NCBI GenBank assembly: GCA_947652115.1
Contig: OX393563.1
Coordinates: 12,195,985 to 12,259,984, forward strand
Length of the DNA: 64,000 bases
Origin: Blastomussa wellsi
Lineage: Eukaryota; Cnidaria; Anthozoa; Scleractinia; Plerogyridae
Reading direction: 5' to 3'
Shown here piece after piece: positions 23,601 through 35,753 of this stretch; position 1 is the stretch's first letter; every line of letters begins with the position of its first letter. Below the pieces are notes generated by a model. It saw only the letters and a program-made list of their open reading frames with translations. It did not search any database and was not told the origin of the DNA. The position numbers and the translations under genes were made by a program.

Positions 23601-26600
23601 ATTAATTTGTTATTCTACTTACCTATTGTATACGGAACTAGTAATAGTTCTCACTATATCTGCCCCTGCCTTTACAAAATTTTATTCACTACTGGATTTT
23701 GACACCCTCAATTATTGGATGTGATAAAAGCAGTGACCCAGTCCATGGACATCCAGATGGGCTATACTGATGCAGTACAACAATACACACAATGCAGTAA
23801 TTTGATGTACTGTAAAGCTCAGTACTTTGTGTTGTATGACTCTCAGTTAATTATTTTTGAACAATTCACAATTCATGTAAATTTACACATGTAATTTTTT
23901 TTATTTGCATTCAGCCTTTATACAAGACAAAATTCATTTTTTTCATTTTTAATGAATGACTGACAAAGACTTTTTTGTGGAAAGAAAGCTGTACTGCAAC
24001 AGTTTTCTGAAATGGAAGAAAATTAATGCTTGCAGTCTAAAGAGGCTGTAAACAAACTCTGTGAATGTTTATTATCTGATACAATGTGTTGATTTTGATT
24101 ATAAAGACTTACCTGTTTGAATGAGTTAAATTTATATCCTTTTACACAAATCCAGGTTTTTAATGTACCGGTACATTATTTTTTATTCTGGGTGCCTAAA
24201 GAATTTTTGCCCTTGACTTTTTGTGGGCATGTGTGGGCAACTTTGAGCCAATTCTGAGCTAGCTGTTGTTGTTTTTTTCCTATTCATACAGTTGTTGTCA
24301 CTCAGTTCAAAGTCATATTTCAACCCTGGCAGACTTAAGAAATTATTTGTTCACTGCTTGAAAAAAACCTGCAAATGCAGAGGAAATTCTTCAAACTGAT
24401 GCAAATATTCTAGTGATAAATTTGTAAAAGATCAGCAAATGCCAGCTTCCACACTCTTACTTTCCACGACTTCGATTCTCAACACTCTCCACAGCAAATC
24501 TGGACCTCGTAGATACTGAAAGCAATTGTATACTCCAGCTTAAGCCGTCTTTTTACTCTAAAGCTGTAATAAATTATTACATGATTGTACGTATTCAAAT
24601 CTCAACTGGTCAGGACTACCATGAGTGCCTAGTTTCTTCAAATCAGGATTGCTTTGGATAGTAGCAGAGTTCCAATGCACGAAGCATGCCCGTACTGTAG
24701 ATCATGGGAAAGAAATTTTGGAAAACCATCAAGCTGAGAAAATTGGTAGTCACATGATTGAAATGATTGTCTGTGTGTCTCTGCATCCATGTGTACAGAC
24801 TCTTGGGGAGAGAGAGGATAGGCCCATAGTTCACAAATAGGCCTTGTTCAACATTAAGGTTGATGTCAGCCTACATCATTTTATGATCAATTGAAAGCTG
24901 TCAAAACAAATTTAACAAGGTGGCCTAATGGTTAGTGCGCTCATCTCCGGATCGAGCGGTCCGGGTTCGAGCCCTGGCCGGGGACATTGTGTTGTGTTTT
25001 TGGGCAGGACACTTTACTCTCACAGTGCCTCTCTCCACCCAGGTGTTTAAATGGGAACCGACAAATTTACTGCTGGGGGTAACCAATATTTCATAGTTGC
25101 TTTAAATGTGGGTAGGACTATTTATGCCTCCCCTGCCGGGGCAGTTGTGCAAAATAATGTGTATTCTGCTGATTATTTTGCAGAGGTGGATGAAAAGGAG
25201 ATGGGTGCTCCAGAGAAGTATCCTGAACATACATTTGAGGTGGCTCACTCAAGAAGAAGATCATATCTTATCACTGCTGAGAATGAGGAAGACAAAAATG
25301 CCTGGGTCGAAACATTCAAAGTTTGCTGCAGGAAAGCTTCAGGTAAGTCAGTGTGAATATTTGTTTGTCTCTTTATTCTAGCTAGGTGACCAGACCTTGT
25401 CTAAGACCAGAGAGGGGAAATGAAAGTAGAACATGTAAGGGGACTTACATTCAAAAGAGAGCTGGAGTGAAGCATAAAATGAGTCAAGAGCTTTATTGGT
25501 ATCTACCTAGTTAATGCTTATCCAAATGAAGGCACAAGTAATCACAACCTAAATTATTTTACATACAGCAGACTTACCTTGGGTGGCCAAAATTAATGGA
25601 CTTTAAAGGCAGATACAAAGGCAGCACTGTAGTTGCAAGTTGAACTTACTTTATTTGGCAAATGGACTTGCAAGTCTTCAGAGGTTACGAAAAAATGTTT
25701 CTGTTCAATGCTGTTTCAGTGACATGCGACCAACTTGTGTTGACTCGCGTTAGGTGGCCAAATGGTGACAGACAAATTAATTTGCATTGACTTGCATGCA
25801 AATTAATTTTGATCTCAACCAGTGTGAATGCAAGTCATCTCAACTCAACACAAACACAAGCCCAACTTGTGTGTGTCCAGTTGACCAGACCACTGTAAGT
25901 AGTTCAGTACTATAAATTGCATGTACATGTGCATGTATGTGCTTACACTTTTTGTAAAAACCTGTTCTCTGATAATCTCTATTCTATCACTCTAGGACTG
26001 AGAAGTGAAGATCCAGTGGGTCGTGCAGCTTTTAAACTTGCTATCTGGAAGACTTACTGGAGGTACAGAGTTACAGGCACAGAGGAGCAGGTCAGTGAAA
26101 AAGTCTTCCCGTTAACCATAATGATGTTAAGTGTGTTTATGCGAGTACAAAAATGTTGAAATTTAGAGAATTGGAAATACTCTGAATTTATTGCCAGAAA
26201 TTGCATGCAAACTATGTTGATCGGACAGGATATGGTGAAGGTGCACACTGTAAACAGGGTTATAAGTGGGGGGCTTATAAGCAGCAGTTTATGGAATAAA
26301 ACAAACCAGACCAACCAGAGCATGACATCCAGATCGACAAGGCAAGAATTTTGGATATACATGTAGATCTGGGCTGGTTTACGAGAGGAGTCCGAGAAGC
26401 AATCTAGTTACAAGTACTGTACATGTACACCAGAGCCCACAAGCTGACCCTAAATAGAGATGGGGTAGATACAACCTTACAGCGATCTGGATGAGGCTTA
26501 CATGCACATGTATCAGGACACATGTCACTTGACCTGACAAAGTTACTGTGATTAAGACTCTAGCTGAGTCAAAAACTTAGAATTTTACTTTGAAATTCAA

Positions 26601-29600
26601 AATATTCCACAAGTGTAGCATTAAAAATTTATAAATTTAACTGAACGGTGATAGTAATTTCATGACAGTATAATGATAATAATAAATAATAATAATAACT
26701 CACTCCAGGTTCTCAGTGATATCCTTGTGGACAGAATCAACTATCGAGTAATGTCTGATGTGTATGCTGACATTCCTGGAGGCTGGACAATGAAGCAAAA
26801 GATCCGAGAGCAGGTTGGTAGAGATCGGCAGGCAACTGGCATTTTGTTTTCAATACTTTTTAGTGTCACTGCCCACATACAGTGGGAAGGCCTGAAATAC
26901 ATTTCTATTGTACAGTGTTAATGTGTGGAGAGAATAGGGATGTCCATTGGCCTAATGTTTAGTACACTGGACTCTTGATTGGTTGGTCAGGGTTCAAATC
27001 CTGGCTGGGGCATGCCAGTTGTGTTACGTTCTTGGGCAAGACTCTTACATGTAACTCTCTTGACATAGGCTGGGTTGTAGAGTGGACAGGCCAGTTGGGC
27101 GTTCTTCCACCTTGGGTTGTGATTGTGGTTGCAGGTCCCTGGGCACCCAACCTCTGTTTGCAACTGGGCATTAACAGGTTAACCCAGTCTGCTGCCAGGA
27201 ATGCTTCTAAATGCTTACTAGCCATAACTCTTCTGCCCAATGGGCCACTACACTGTTTAAGACTGTGGATAATACATTAGATAACTGGTCATTTCCGAGT
27301 TTGTTGTGATAAAGGTAGCATAGTTATTGTTTATTGTCAGTAATGAAGTTGTTGTACCCTGTCTTGTAGGTAGTGAAGACACTTGATTCTCTTGTGATGG
27401 CCATGGTGATTCCATCATGGAAAGGAATGCAGGAATCCTCTCAGCAAATGAAAGCCGTTCTTGAGCCAACTATTAAAGACAAGAAGGATGAACTGGCTGC
27501 AGTGCAACGTAAAGTCATGTGGGACTTATCAGGTATGTGATGCACCTGCACTGCACTTGCAGATAATTTCTGTTAGTGGTAATTAATAATATTAAGTAAA
27601 TTGTAGATTTGGGGCTGTTTCGGACTGCTGTATGCTAATAGTTTTCAGCAATCAAGGTCTTGTTTATGATTGCGGGGTTTAGTCCAAATGGACTTTAATG
27701 AGCATCCCAGTTCTTTTCTCATTGGAGTCCTCCAACCCCTCCCCACTCTTTTTAGTCTTAAAGTGATTATGACAAAGGTTTGTAATAATAGTTTCCTATG
27801 TGATTGACTTGTTAATGACCAATAACTTGGTCGCATAATTATGACTATTAAATTTCATTTTCTGTAGAACTTTTGAAAAGTTCCATGGAAAAAGTCTTGA
27901 AGGACAAAGAAGAGATGTTGAAAGAGATAGCTGAATTGCTCAAACCCAAGGTATAGTTTTAAGCTATTTGTAAAATATACAGTTTACTGTATTTGAACCA
28001 TCCAAGTCACACTGTAGTCTTAGATAATTTTCTGTTGCTTCGGCTAAACTATGGAACTTATTACCACTGGGCATCGACTTATCTTTTTAGGGTTTCTTTT
28101 ATATTAGAGAATTAGTTATTGGCTAGTCAGTTAATTAGTTAGTTAGTTACTAGCTAGTTAGTTGGTTAGTTGGTTGGCAGGTTGATTAGCTGGTTTGTTA
28201 TCCATTCCCGTCCCCAGAGCAGCTTGTCCCTCTTAGCCGGTTGGACCTGTGCACGAGGAACAAGTGGCTCTGGGGACACATGATTTGATTGGCTGAAATC
28301 TAACAAAGGGAGTCGAATCCAATCTTCCAAAATTTAAGTTTCCCTGCCGGTTTCCAGTTTGTAAACCGAAATTTTTTTTGTGTTGCAGATGGAAAAAGGT
28401 TTGGCAGAGTTGAGAAAAATCTTCATTAAGAAAGTAGACGAAGTTACTGAGAAGGCCAAGAACACTAATGAAATTGAAGCCTCGTTGCCATCGGTAAGAA
28501 CTTTTAAGTACCTCGGTGTACTGCGAGATTTTGCTATAATTACTAGATAATTATCATAAAAATATTTTACATTCGCACTAGTGGTAAAATTTATTTGGAA
28601 TGTATACCAGGGGTATTGTGACAATAATATTGTTACAAAAGTGGGCCTGAAACGTAGCGTTGTGTCCACCGTTGACATACACCCAGGCTATAGTATTTAC
28701 TCTCTCTTTTAATTTTTGTTGTTCTGTTGTCAGTTTTTCCTGACGCTGGACCGAGCGCCACGTTCATTGTCTGTGCTGTACGATGCTTTAGTTCATATTC
28801 GTTTTGTTAGCACGCTGCATGAGAAGTTCAGCGATCGCATCAACAAGCTAAATGGTCATTTAGTGACAGACATAGGATCTGATAAGCTGGCTCAAGTAAG
28901 TTTCTATTATTAAGGAGGTACTAGAGTGTTGAAGAATGACGTGTTTTTTCCCGCAAACGGCAAAGATTCTCTTTCGGCCATATCCCGTTAGGCATGAGTA
29001 GGTTTGTGTTGGTAGTGAATGTGTGACTTTTTCCTTATTTTCTGAGGGATTTATTTAAGAATTCGACAAAAAGGTAACAAAATGGGCGGCACCTTGCGTC
29101 TGCCGTTTGCCGTATAACGTCAAATGCTGTAGATCTCATAACGGACTTCTCTATAAGACAGATATCAGGTGTTCGCCTGTGCACGGCGCTGGTTTACAGT
29201 CATTTTTCTGTTACATAAGCTCTATAACCTGGACACCTCTGAGATGGACAGTTAGTGTCAGTCCCGATAATGTCTGTCTTAGGGAAAGTTGGCTGTATTT
29301 TATGTGAATGTTTATGAAATGCCATGAATTAAGAGTGAAATACAATTATACTAAAACGCTGCACACAAAGCAGTGCTTTTGTGTCAGTCAGTAATAATAT
29401 AATTATTGATTCTTATTAATTAGTGTCCATTTAATAATTATTGTAAGTTATTTGTCCCCATTTTTTGTGAGGTACAGCTGTAGTTCTAACCGTTGAAAAG
29501 TTACGAAATGAGAAGCTTTAGCTCTGACTTCCTTGAGCTTCTTTCGTGCTCTCCAAACTTCCGGCATCCTAACTCGATACTCGGCAGTGCAGGCTAACGC

Positions 29601-30099
29601 GTGAACCTATTGTGGATTATCCTGCAGAATGGCGCAGAATATGGCCGACACTTGGCCGACAACTACATTGTATGCATCGGTATAATTATGTTCTGTGTAA
29701 CTCCAGATGAACACAAGTTGAATTTCTAATGCCATATTGCAAACCTTTTTTCAGCTTCTGGATTCAGCCATGTTTACGTTTGAGGAACGTTTCAATGAAG
29801 GAATCGCTGCTTCTGATGCTAAGACGAATGGCGAAACTGCCGCAGACATCATGAAAGTTGTCAAAGAAGAAGTGCTGTTGGTAGGATGTGCACCTCAACG
29901 GCTTGTTCATCTTGCAAACATTATCCTAAGTTTTTCAAAATCGTCATTTGTAATCCGTCTCAATCTTCTCCATCCATAACCATCCTTGTTCCTTTTTAGT
30001 TTAGTATTACCCCTTCGGTTTTTTTCTTCCTTAGTAAACTATAATTTCGAGGTTTCAACATTGTAAGGGTAATTTGGTTATTCGCAAAAAATGGCTAAT

Positions 30100-30138
<39 letters not shown>

Positions 30139-30139
30139 C

Positions 30140-30170
<31 letters not shown>

Positions 30171-30195
30171 CCAACCAACACAATCAGTCAGTCAG

Positions 30196-30246
<51 letters not shown>

Positions 30247-31546
30247 GTCAGTCAGTCAGTCAGTCAATCAATCAATCAATCATTCAAACTATAATAGTTG
30301 GACAACTAAGGGTCACAAAAATCTGGCCGTATAAACGCTACGGTCGTATAACTGGGTGGCAGTATTAACGAGTTGGCCATAAGACGGGGTTCGACTCAAT
30401 CAATCAATCAATCAACCAACCAATCATTCAGTCAGTCAGTCAGTCAATCAATCAATCAATTAATCAACCAGTCAGTCAATCAATCAATCATTCAAACTTT
30501 ATAATAGTTGGACAACTAATCAACTTGCGGCCCTCCTAAATATACAATAATTAAACATTCTGTTAAAATCCTAAGCAAGTGCTAAATGTGATTTCTGTTT
30601 TGTTTTACAGAAATATGACGAAGACCAGAAGATTGTCCTGGATCAATACCTAATGGAATCAATGTTGTGCATGTTGGTACCACACACTCACAGCCTTACC
30701 GATCAAGTCTGTAAACCGGTAAGTAGTTACAGTGTACAGTGGAGGCGATTCATCCATTATTTAAATAAATCTCAATGTGTTTAACCCAGTTATAGCTTTA
30801 GCTGTAGGGCATGACCATCACTTATCTGTCACTTTACAGGAAATCTCGAATTATGAGTGACCCTTCTCTCTGCAAGAACTCGAGCTTTAGTGACCCGCCC
30901 TCTATTTGCTGCACTCCACCCTCTTAAACTTATTGACCAGTCCCTCATTCAGTTACTGATGCTTATTTTCCCTGCCCCTCTGAATTGTTTTACAGATGAT
31001 CAAGCCAGTAGAACAGAGTATCCCAGACCCCCTCCGACAAGCCATTTCACTCAGCGACAAGTATGACACGTATGTGGAGACAAGCATCCGGGAAACTATC
31101 AAGAAAGGTGAGTTACAAAAAGGAGCGGGGCAGAAAAAATTGCGTAGAATGATAGAGTATGACGTTTTGAAACGTTTTTAGGAATCTAAAACCCTTGATG
31201 TTGTGGAGATATATAGACGAAAGGTTAATAATAGAGGTCGGCGTCTGATTCTGCCTATTTTTTTCTAACCCCCTCCCCACCTCACTGATATGTTCATGTC
31301 ACCCTTGTTCTCCGCAATCGACCGTTGTTTTGTTTTTTTTTAGTTTGTGGCATCGGAGTCGCCCCAGTGGAGAAACCAGACGAACCGAAAGCCGACGAAG
31401 AGACGAAAGACAGCGAAGACAAGACGAGCGAAGAACCGCAACCTGAGGAAAAGGCCGAAGAGAAATCGAGCGAAGCTGGAGAGAAAACGAACGACCCCGA
31501 AGCTGAAGCGAAAGAGAAGAAATGCGAAGAAACAACTGAGCTTTAA
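18192..31546 (+). CDS. NIBAN: Niban-family protein with PH domain
   Basis: Niban proteins are cytosolic/membrane-peripheral PH-domain proteins linked in vertebrates to stress signalling, survival and junctions. Exons: 18192-18240, 20789-20931, 21778-21906, 22625-22739, 25184-25342, 25996-26090, 26709-26813, 27370-27532, 27868-27950, 28389-28493, 28734-28895, 29755-29880, 30611-30718, 30996-31107, 31344-31546. They total 1857 nt in phase (618 aa plus TAA). The protein starts MGNLLPLDS, so Gly2 is a candidate N-myristoylation site, as in other family members. The PH domain spans about 68-190 (KNWKKRYFVV, then RSYLITAENEEDKNAWVETF). The long helical middle has the family's FTFEERF and LLKYDEDQK segments (about 440-485), and ends with DKYDTYVETSIRETIKK. 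The last about 60 residues are an acidic, Glu/Lys-rich disordered tail. Human paralogues are longer, mainly in that tail. It starts head to head with VPS52 and ends convergent with VAV. Confidence 0.88.
19326..19560. mobile_element. MITE with TTTAAAGGAGCTACGTCAC ends, copy 1
   Basis: The 235-bp element has ends TTTAAAGGAGCTACGTCAC and its near-complement GTGACATAGCTCCTTTAAA. The interior shares 'agtttactaaggaagaaaaaca' type sequence with copies at 34500-34708 and 55907-56160 and with a fragment at 29925-30080. It is non-coding. Confidence 0.8.
20531..20619. repeat. TTA trinucleotide microsatellite
   Basis: About 29 uninterrupted units in Niban intron 1. An apparent poly-Ile open frame is an artefact of the repeat. 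Confidence 0.97.
22740..25183. other. Niban intron 4
   Basis: AT-rich sequence with a C18-type homopolymer (about 23288-23307) and a tRNA-headed SINE (from 24921). No coding exon could be fitted between exons 4 and 5, whose phases (1 to 2) already match. Confidence 0.55.
24921..25090 (+). mobile_element. tRNA-derived SINE, copy 1
   Basis: The head has a pol III A box (TGGCCTAATGG, 24921-24931) and B box (GGTTCGAGCC, 24964-24973) at tRNA spacing, followed by a non-tRNA body ('tgttgtgtttttgggcagga', 'cactttactctcacagtgcc', 'tctccacccaggtg'). The same body occurs in copies at 26948, 39020, 42528, 48131 and 53570. The 3' end is uncertain. Confidence 0.75.
26948..27130 (+). mobile_element. tRNA-derived SINE, copy 2
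   Basis: Diverged A box (TGGCCTAATGTTTAG) and B box (GGTTCAAATCC, about 26991-27001), then the shared 'cttgggcaagactctta' body. It lies in the Niban intron between exons 7 and 8. The boundary downstream of about 27130 is unclear. Confidence 0.65.
28206..28280. mobile_element. Short foldback relative of the 4118 MITE
   Basis: The stretch opens CGTCCCCAGAGC and closes with its complement GCTCTGGGGAC, with CTCTTAGCCGG inside, as in the arms of the 4118-4436 element. Confidence 0.55.
29925..30080. mobile_element. Fragment of the TTTAAAGGAGCTACGTCAC MITE
   Basis: In reverse orientation it matches the middle of the 19326 element ('tttttcaaaatcgtcatttgtaatc', 'cttagtaaactat'), but both terminal repeats are missing. 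It starts about 45 bp after Niban exon 12. Confidence 0.6.
30096..30492. repeat. Compound AATC/CAGT microsatellite in two blocks
   Basis: Blocks at about 30096-30287 and 30396-30492 contain tandem aatc, aacc and cagt units. Each block is followed by the same unique tail 'ataatagttggacaactaa' (30290 and 30500 regions), so the module as a whole was duplicated. Open frames spelling NQSI repeats are artefacts. Confidence 0.9.
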
Positions 31547-32397
31547 AATAAGGCTTTCTTAAATGAAAAAATCGTCTTAGAACATTCAGCAGATCAGCTG
31601 TGATAAATTTCTTAATTTTACTTCGTCTTCTAATAGCAAATTTAATTAGACATGTTATTAAAATCTTTCAACCGACTTCTCCTAAACATATCCAGGAAAT
31701 AAATATGATTCACTATTTTTAGGCGAATGTTTGTAATAGTGACTATGAGACTTCAACGAATGAAAACATTTAGTTCATTGTTAAGATATACGGATAGCAA
31801 ATACACAGTCACCATTACAAAACTGAGAAGAGAGATCATGAAGAGTACTAGTCTATTTGCGAAGGGAAACTCCTCCGAAGTAGCCATAAACGAGAGTTAA
31901 CATTTTTATGCAGAAGAAAAAAATAAATGTTCACTTCAATTATGTTTCCATTGAACATTCCTTGTCTCTATCAGAAGATCTTCCATGACATTGACCGTGA
32001 CCAGATTACACGCTTACTGATTTTTATATGAAGGTCATTCCAAACTTAGCTTTATTAAAAAATAAAATATTTTATTCCGAACACTGGGAGTCGAACCCCG
32101 GAAAATTCGACTCAGGATACAATGGTTTAGAACAGAGACAAAATTACAAGGATTTGTATGGAGTCACTGAAGCATGAAAGGGCCAATATCTCACCCCCAA
32201 TTTGAAACAAGATAATGATTTTTGGCAAGTGGGCATTCTTCGTCATGTTCTTTCAGAATATCCCATAAATTCATAAATTTAGTTTTTGTGGCGTCATCAC
32301 TTTACCTCTCTATTGCTACGTCATATAAAATAGGATTGGGGCTGAACGGTGAAATCTTACTGCGAAACTAAGAAGACCGCGAACACCAGAAATATTT

Positions 32398-32739
32398 ATG
32401 GAATGTTATTATGTTACAAGGAAAGATCCAATCAGGTGTGAGAAAACTGAAACAGCAAAGGTTTGTTTGCATCCCCTGAACTTTGTTGTGATTGGTCGCT
32501 ACACAATAAACATTCCTATAATTCAGGTGTTCACGGTACGTACGAATTGTACGACGTATCTTCAGGAGTTATTTCATAGAATCTCAGAAGTTCACAATTA
32601 TAACTCGAGGGGTTCGAGATATGACTTCCAATTACCGCTGAGTTCTCTCTCTTATCGAGGTGCAAATGCTTGGAGCAAACTGTCAAATGAAATACGTGAG
32701 ATAAGGGATCTTGCAAGCTTTAAAAGTGCGATATCCTAG
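32398..32739 (+). mobile_element. C-terminal remnant of a non-LTR retrotransposon ORF
   Basis: The open frame carries VHNYNSRGSRYDF, then SYRGANAWSKLSNEIREI and a final FKSAIS, the same post-reverse-transcriptase C-terminal pattern as at 9830-10020, but from a different family. The upstream catalytic part is missing, so this is a 5'-truncated dead copy. Confidence 0.6.
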
Positions 32740-33274
32740 GACATATTTTACATCGCTAGGGCCCATTTCTACATTGCTTGTTTCTTATTATTATATAGTA
32801 AATTATGATTGTTACTAATTATTACTTAAATTTCCTTGATATTAAATAATATTTTAGCGCTAAGTTATACCTAGCTTATTAGTCCTTTAACATTTATATC
32901 TTGGAATTTTTAGCATTTATATCTTGTAGTTCTTACACGGCATGTCTGAAAACCATCTTGCTGAACCATTTACCGTGTTTTTACCGAGTTTTTCTTAGGA
33001 GGGGGTGCACCACTAAGAAATGCCGTAATTGATGGTTGACGTAAGCAGAATACTGGTTATATTAGAAAGTCACAGGGGGGGGGGGGGTGCGCATTTCTAT
33101 CACCCTCACCCTTGATCCACCTCCGCCAGAAAGGATTGCTTTCAACATGGTAACTGAATGGTGGATCTACTGCACACATCAACTAGTCTAGTGAGTTTGA
33201 GAATTCTTTTTAATTATATTTTTCATCAAACAGCTGAACTCTACCCTTGTCCCAGAGGTTTTTTTTCTTTTTTT

Positions 33275-33344
33275 CCAACTCGGGCAAGGGAAAATTGTTC
33301 TTTACAATTCCAACTCGGGCAAGGGAAAATTGTTCTTTACAATT
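33275..33344. repeat. Tandem duplication, 35-bp period
   Basis: Two exact adjacent copies of a 35-bp unit beginning CCAACTCGGGCAAGGGAAAA. Confidence 0.9.
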
Positions 33345-34499
33345 CCAACGTTTCTAGCGTTGCAAAGGGATAAGCAAGCATTTGGTTGACATGGAGGGGA
33401 CTAATGAATGAATTTAACGACGAATGACTGAAAGGGCTTTATACGCGTTCATCAAACACGCCTGGCATAAAGCACTGTACAATAGTTATAATTTGCCTAA
33501 AATTGTCACAGCGCTTAACGCGGTTGCAATTATCAATATTAATGTTTTAGAAGGTCATCTTCAGGGAGGCGAAGTGGCTATTCTCAAGCGCGAGTCAACC
33601 CTGTCTTATCCAATCGTTTATTTTAGCAGCTTTGCGCTCGACTGGCCGACTGTTGTTCAAGAGCCGATTACTGCTAATCCAGGATTAAAACCAAAAGAAT
33701 TTTAAATTTATCTTGTGCTGAAGTGTTTTCCACCTCTAATATTTTAAGGAGTTTGACACTGACCAAAGTAAAAATTGAAAGGCAAAAACTATATACAGCG
33801 ATCCTCACTGAAATTCATGCTAATCCTGAGACACCTTAAAATCTTGTGCTTGAACAACTATAGGCTCTAATCTGCAGACTTCAAATAAAATATGGTGACT
33901 TCCTGTCTTATTTAGAAACTGAGGTTAAAGCCACTCAAGTTAAATCTCCTCAGTCCAGCCTTACCTAACCTGTCGTATAGCTGTTCAACTTTATACGACT
34001 GACAGGCTTGGGATAAATTCAATCTCGTCCCAGAGCCGAATTTCTTTTGGTCAGTATCAAAAACGCGGACTCTGGTCAGTCCGCAATTCACAGATTATTA
34101 TCATATCTGATTGGCTACAAGCACTACCCATGATAATTTTTTTTTAACTGACCACATTCCGTGCCTCTTGATGGTGACGACAAGAAAAGCGAGCTCTGAG
34201 GACGACATTGATGTTACCTCCAATGCAATGATTTATATAAATTTACTTACTTTTATTTAGTTCGATTGACTCGTCTAACCCTTGCTGCAAGTATAAAAAT
34301 GTGCCTGTGGCCGGCTGGACATCGCCATTTTCCAGACTAACTAAAAATATCTTATCAGAAATTATAAATAGTACAATTCATGCAATACTATATATTTGTG
34401 GTCACCTGACCAGTATAACGGTGACCTAACTCAGGGCGGTTGCCATTCGTCAGAACTAGCCGGCCAAACCGGGATATTTGAAAATGAATACACCTTTCT

Positions 34500-34708
34500 T
34501 TTAAAGGAGCTACGTCACGATATTTTGAGTTGTTTTTTTTTGCAATGAACCAAATTACCCTATAAAATGTAGGAAACCTAAACCTAATAGTTTACTAAGG
34601 AAGAAAAACACAAAAGAAGTGATACTAAACCAAAAGGGAACAAGGAGGAGAAGGTTGAGATTGGGCTACATTTTCAAAATTGCACGAACCGTGACGTAGC
34701 TCATTCAA
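34500..34708. mobile_element. MITE with TTTAAAGGAGCTACGTCAC ends, copy 2
   Basis: Same termini and interior as 19326-19560; the right end is slightly decayed (GTGACGTAGCTCATTCAA) and the interior about 25 bp shorter. Confidence 0.75.
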
Positions 34709-35753
34709 CAGTGTTCCAAAAGTTTAGAAAAACAAAAAAACAACTGATCTGGCCGGACAGGTCTGATCGATAACTGAAATTCCTCCCCGAATGGACCAGT
34801 CTGTCCGGCCAGTTCTGACTGATGTTAAGAGCCCTGAGTATACATTGCTCCTCGGTCACGATTTAAAATAACATAAGAATCAACTGCGAATAGTTCCTCT
34901 TCTGTAAACAACAGAGGAATATTCAACCCAGGAAAGTCATTTTTTCAATTCGGTTAGCTTATTTTTACTTATTTTCGCGAAAAATCGGGAAGACGAAACT
35001 AAATTTCGCAAACATTTTACTAACTTGTAATTGCAGAATTAACGCTACAGTCATATTTTATAACGACATTGACCTGATACGTTTAACGACCTAACACAAC
35101 ATCATAGTACACAGTTCAGCAACAACGAAGTTTTAAACCAGGGTTTTAAATTTTGCGTCATTAATTTTCGCGACTTCTTTTAAATCGCGAAAAAAGCGAA
35201 AGTAAGTAACCATTTTTAAAAATATAAGTCATCTTCTGTCGATTCCCTGGGTTGAATCTCTGCCAAATAATTGTTAGATCTTCAGCCTCGTATATCATAA
35301 AGCATGGAGCAAAAAAACAAGAATGGGAGCCATGTTTTCTCCTGCGTTTTTCTTCCTTCATGCTTCATAATCCACGAAGACGAGCTGCTTGTCTTAGAAA
35401 ATATAAGAGCCGTTCTGCGATATTAATATACCGCTATACTTTGATTAAAAATGTCCTTCTACCGTTGTGCCCTTTTAGCAGAAGTGTATCTTGAGCTGTG
35501 CACAGGACGGCAATATTGTCTAAATAAAAATGACACCCGCAGGTAAAAAGTTGAGTTGTCGAATTCATTTCACTGTTCACTTGATCACGTTGATTTCTCT
35601 TGCGGAATTCTCACTGCTTCATGTCCATTCATGCGTCGAGCTTTGATCCACGACAATTTAAATTAGTTGGGGTTTCATCATCGATCATTCGCTCGGGACC
35701 AGTAGCATTTATGATTTTAATATCAAATTGACGGTGTCCCATTGAAGATATTG

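Larger units (their letters stand above)
31547..35753. other. Convergent intergenic gap between Niban and VAV
   Basis: Candidate poly(A) signals for Niban lie at 31698-31703 and 31922-31927 (AATAAA). The gap then holds a retrotransposon C-terminal remnant (32398-32739), a G11 tract near 33077, a 35-bp tandem duplication (33275-33344) and a MITE (34500-34708). A 93-codon plus frame at 33424-33705 has no family motif. ATTAAA on the minus strand (35721-35716) could serve VAV. Confidence 0.6.

Noticed and set aside
24921..24985. tRNA gene
   Set aside because: A and B boxes are present, but the cloverleaf is incomplete and the sequence continues into a body shared with five other copies; it is a SINE head.
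30074..30334. Open frames rich in NQSI repeats
   Set aside because: They are translations of the AATC/CAGT microsatellite.
30096..30492. CRISPR-like array
   Set aside because: Units are 4 bp tandem repeats without spacers, in a eukaryotic intron.
31299..31562. Alternative frames over the last Niban exon
   Set aside because: The frame giving the acidic Glu/Lys tail is the one in phase with exon 14; the other frames are shadows.
33424..33705. 93-codon plus-strand frame
   Set aside because: No family motif, promoter or splice evidence; left as a chance frame.
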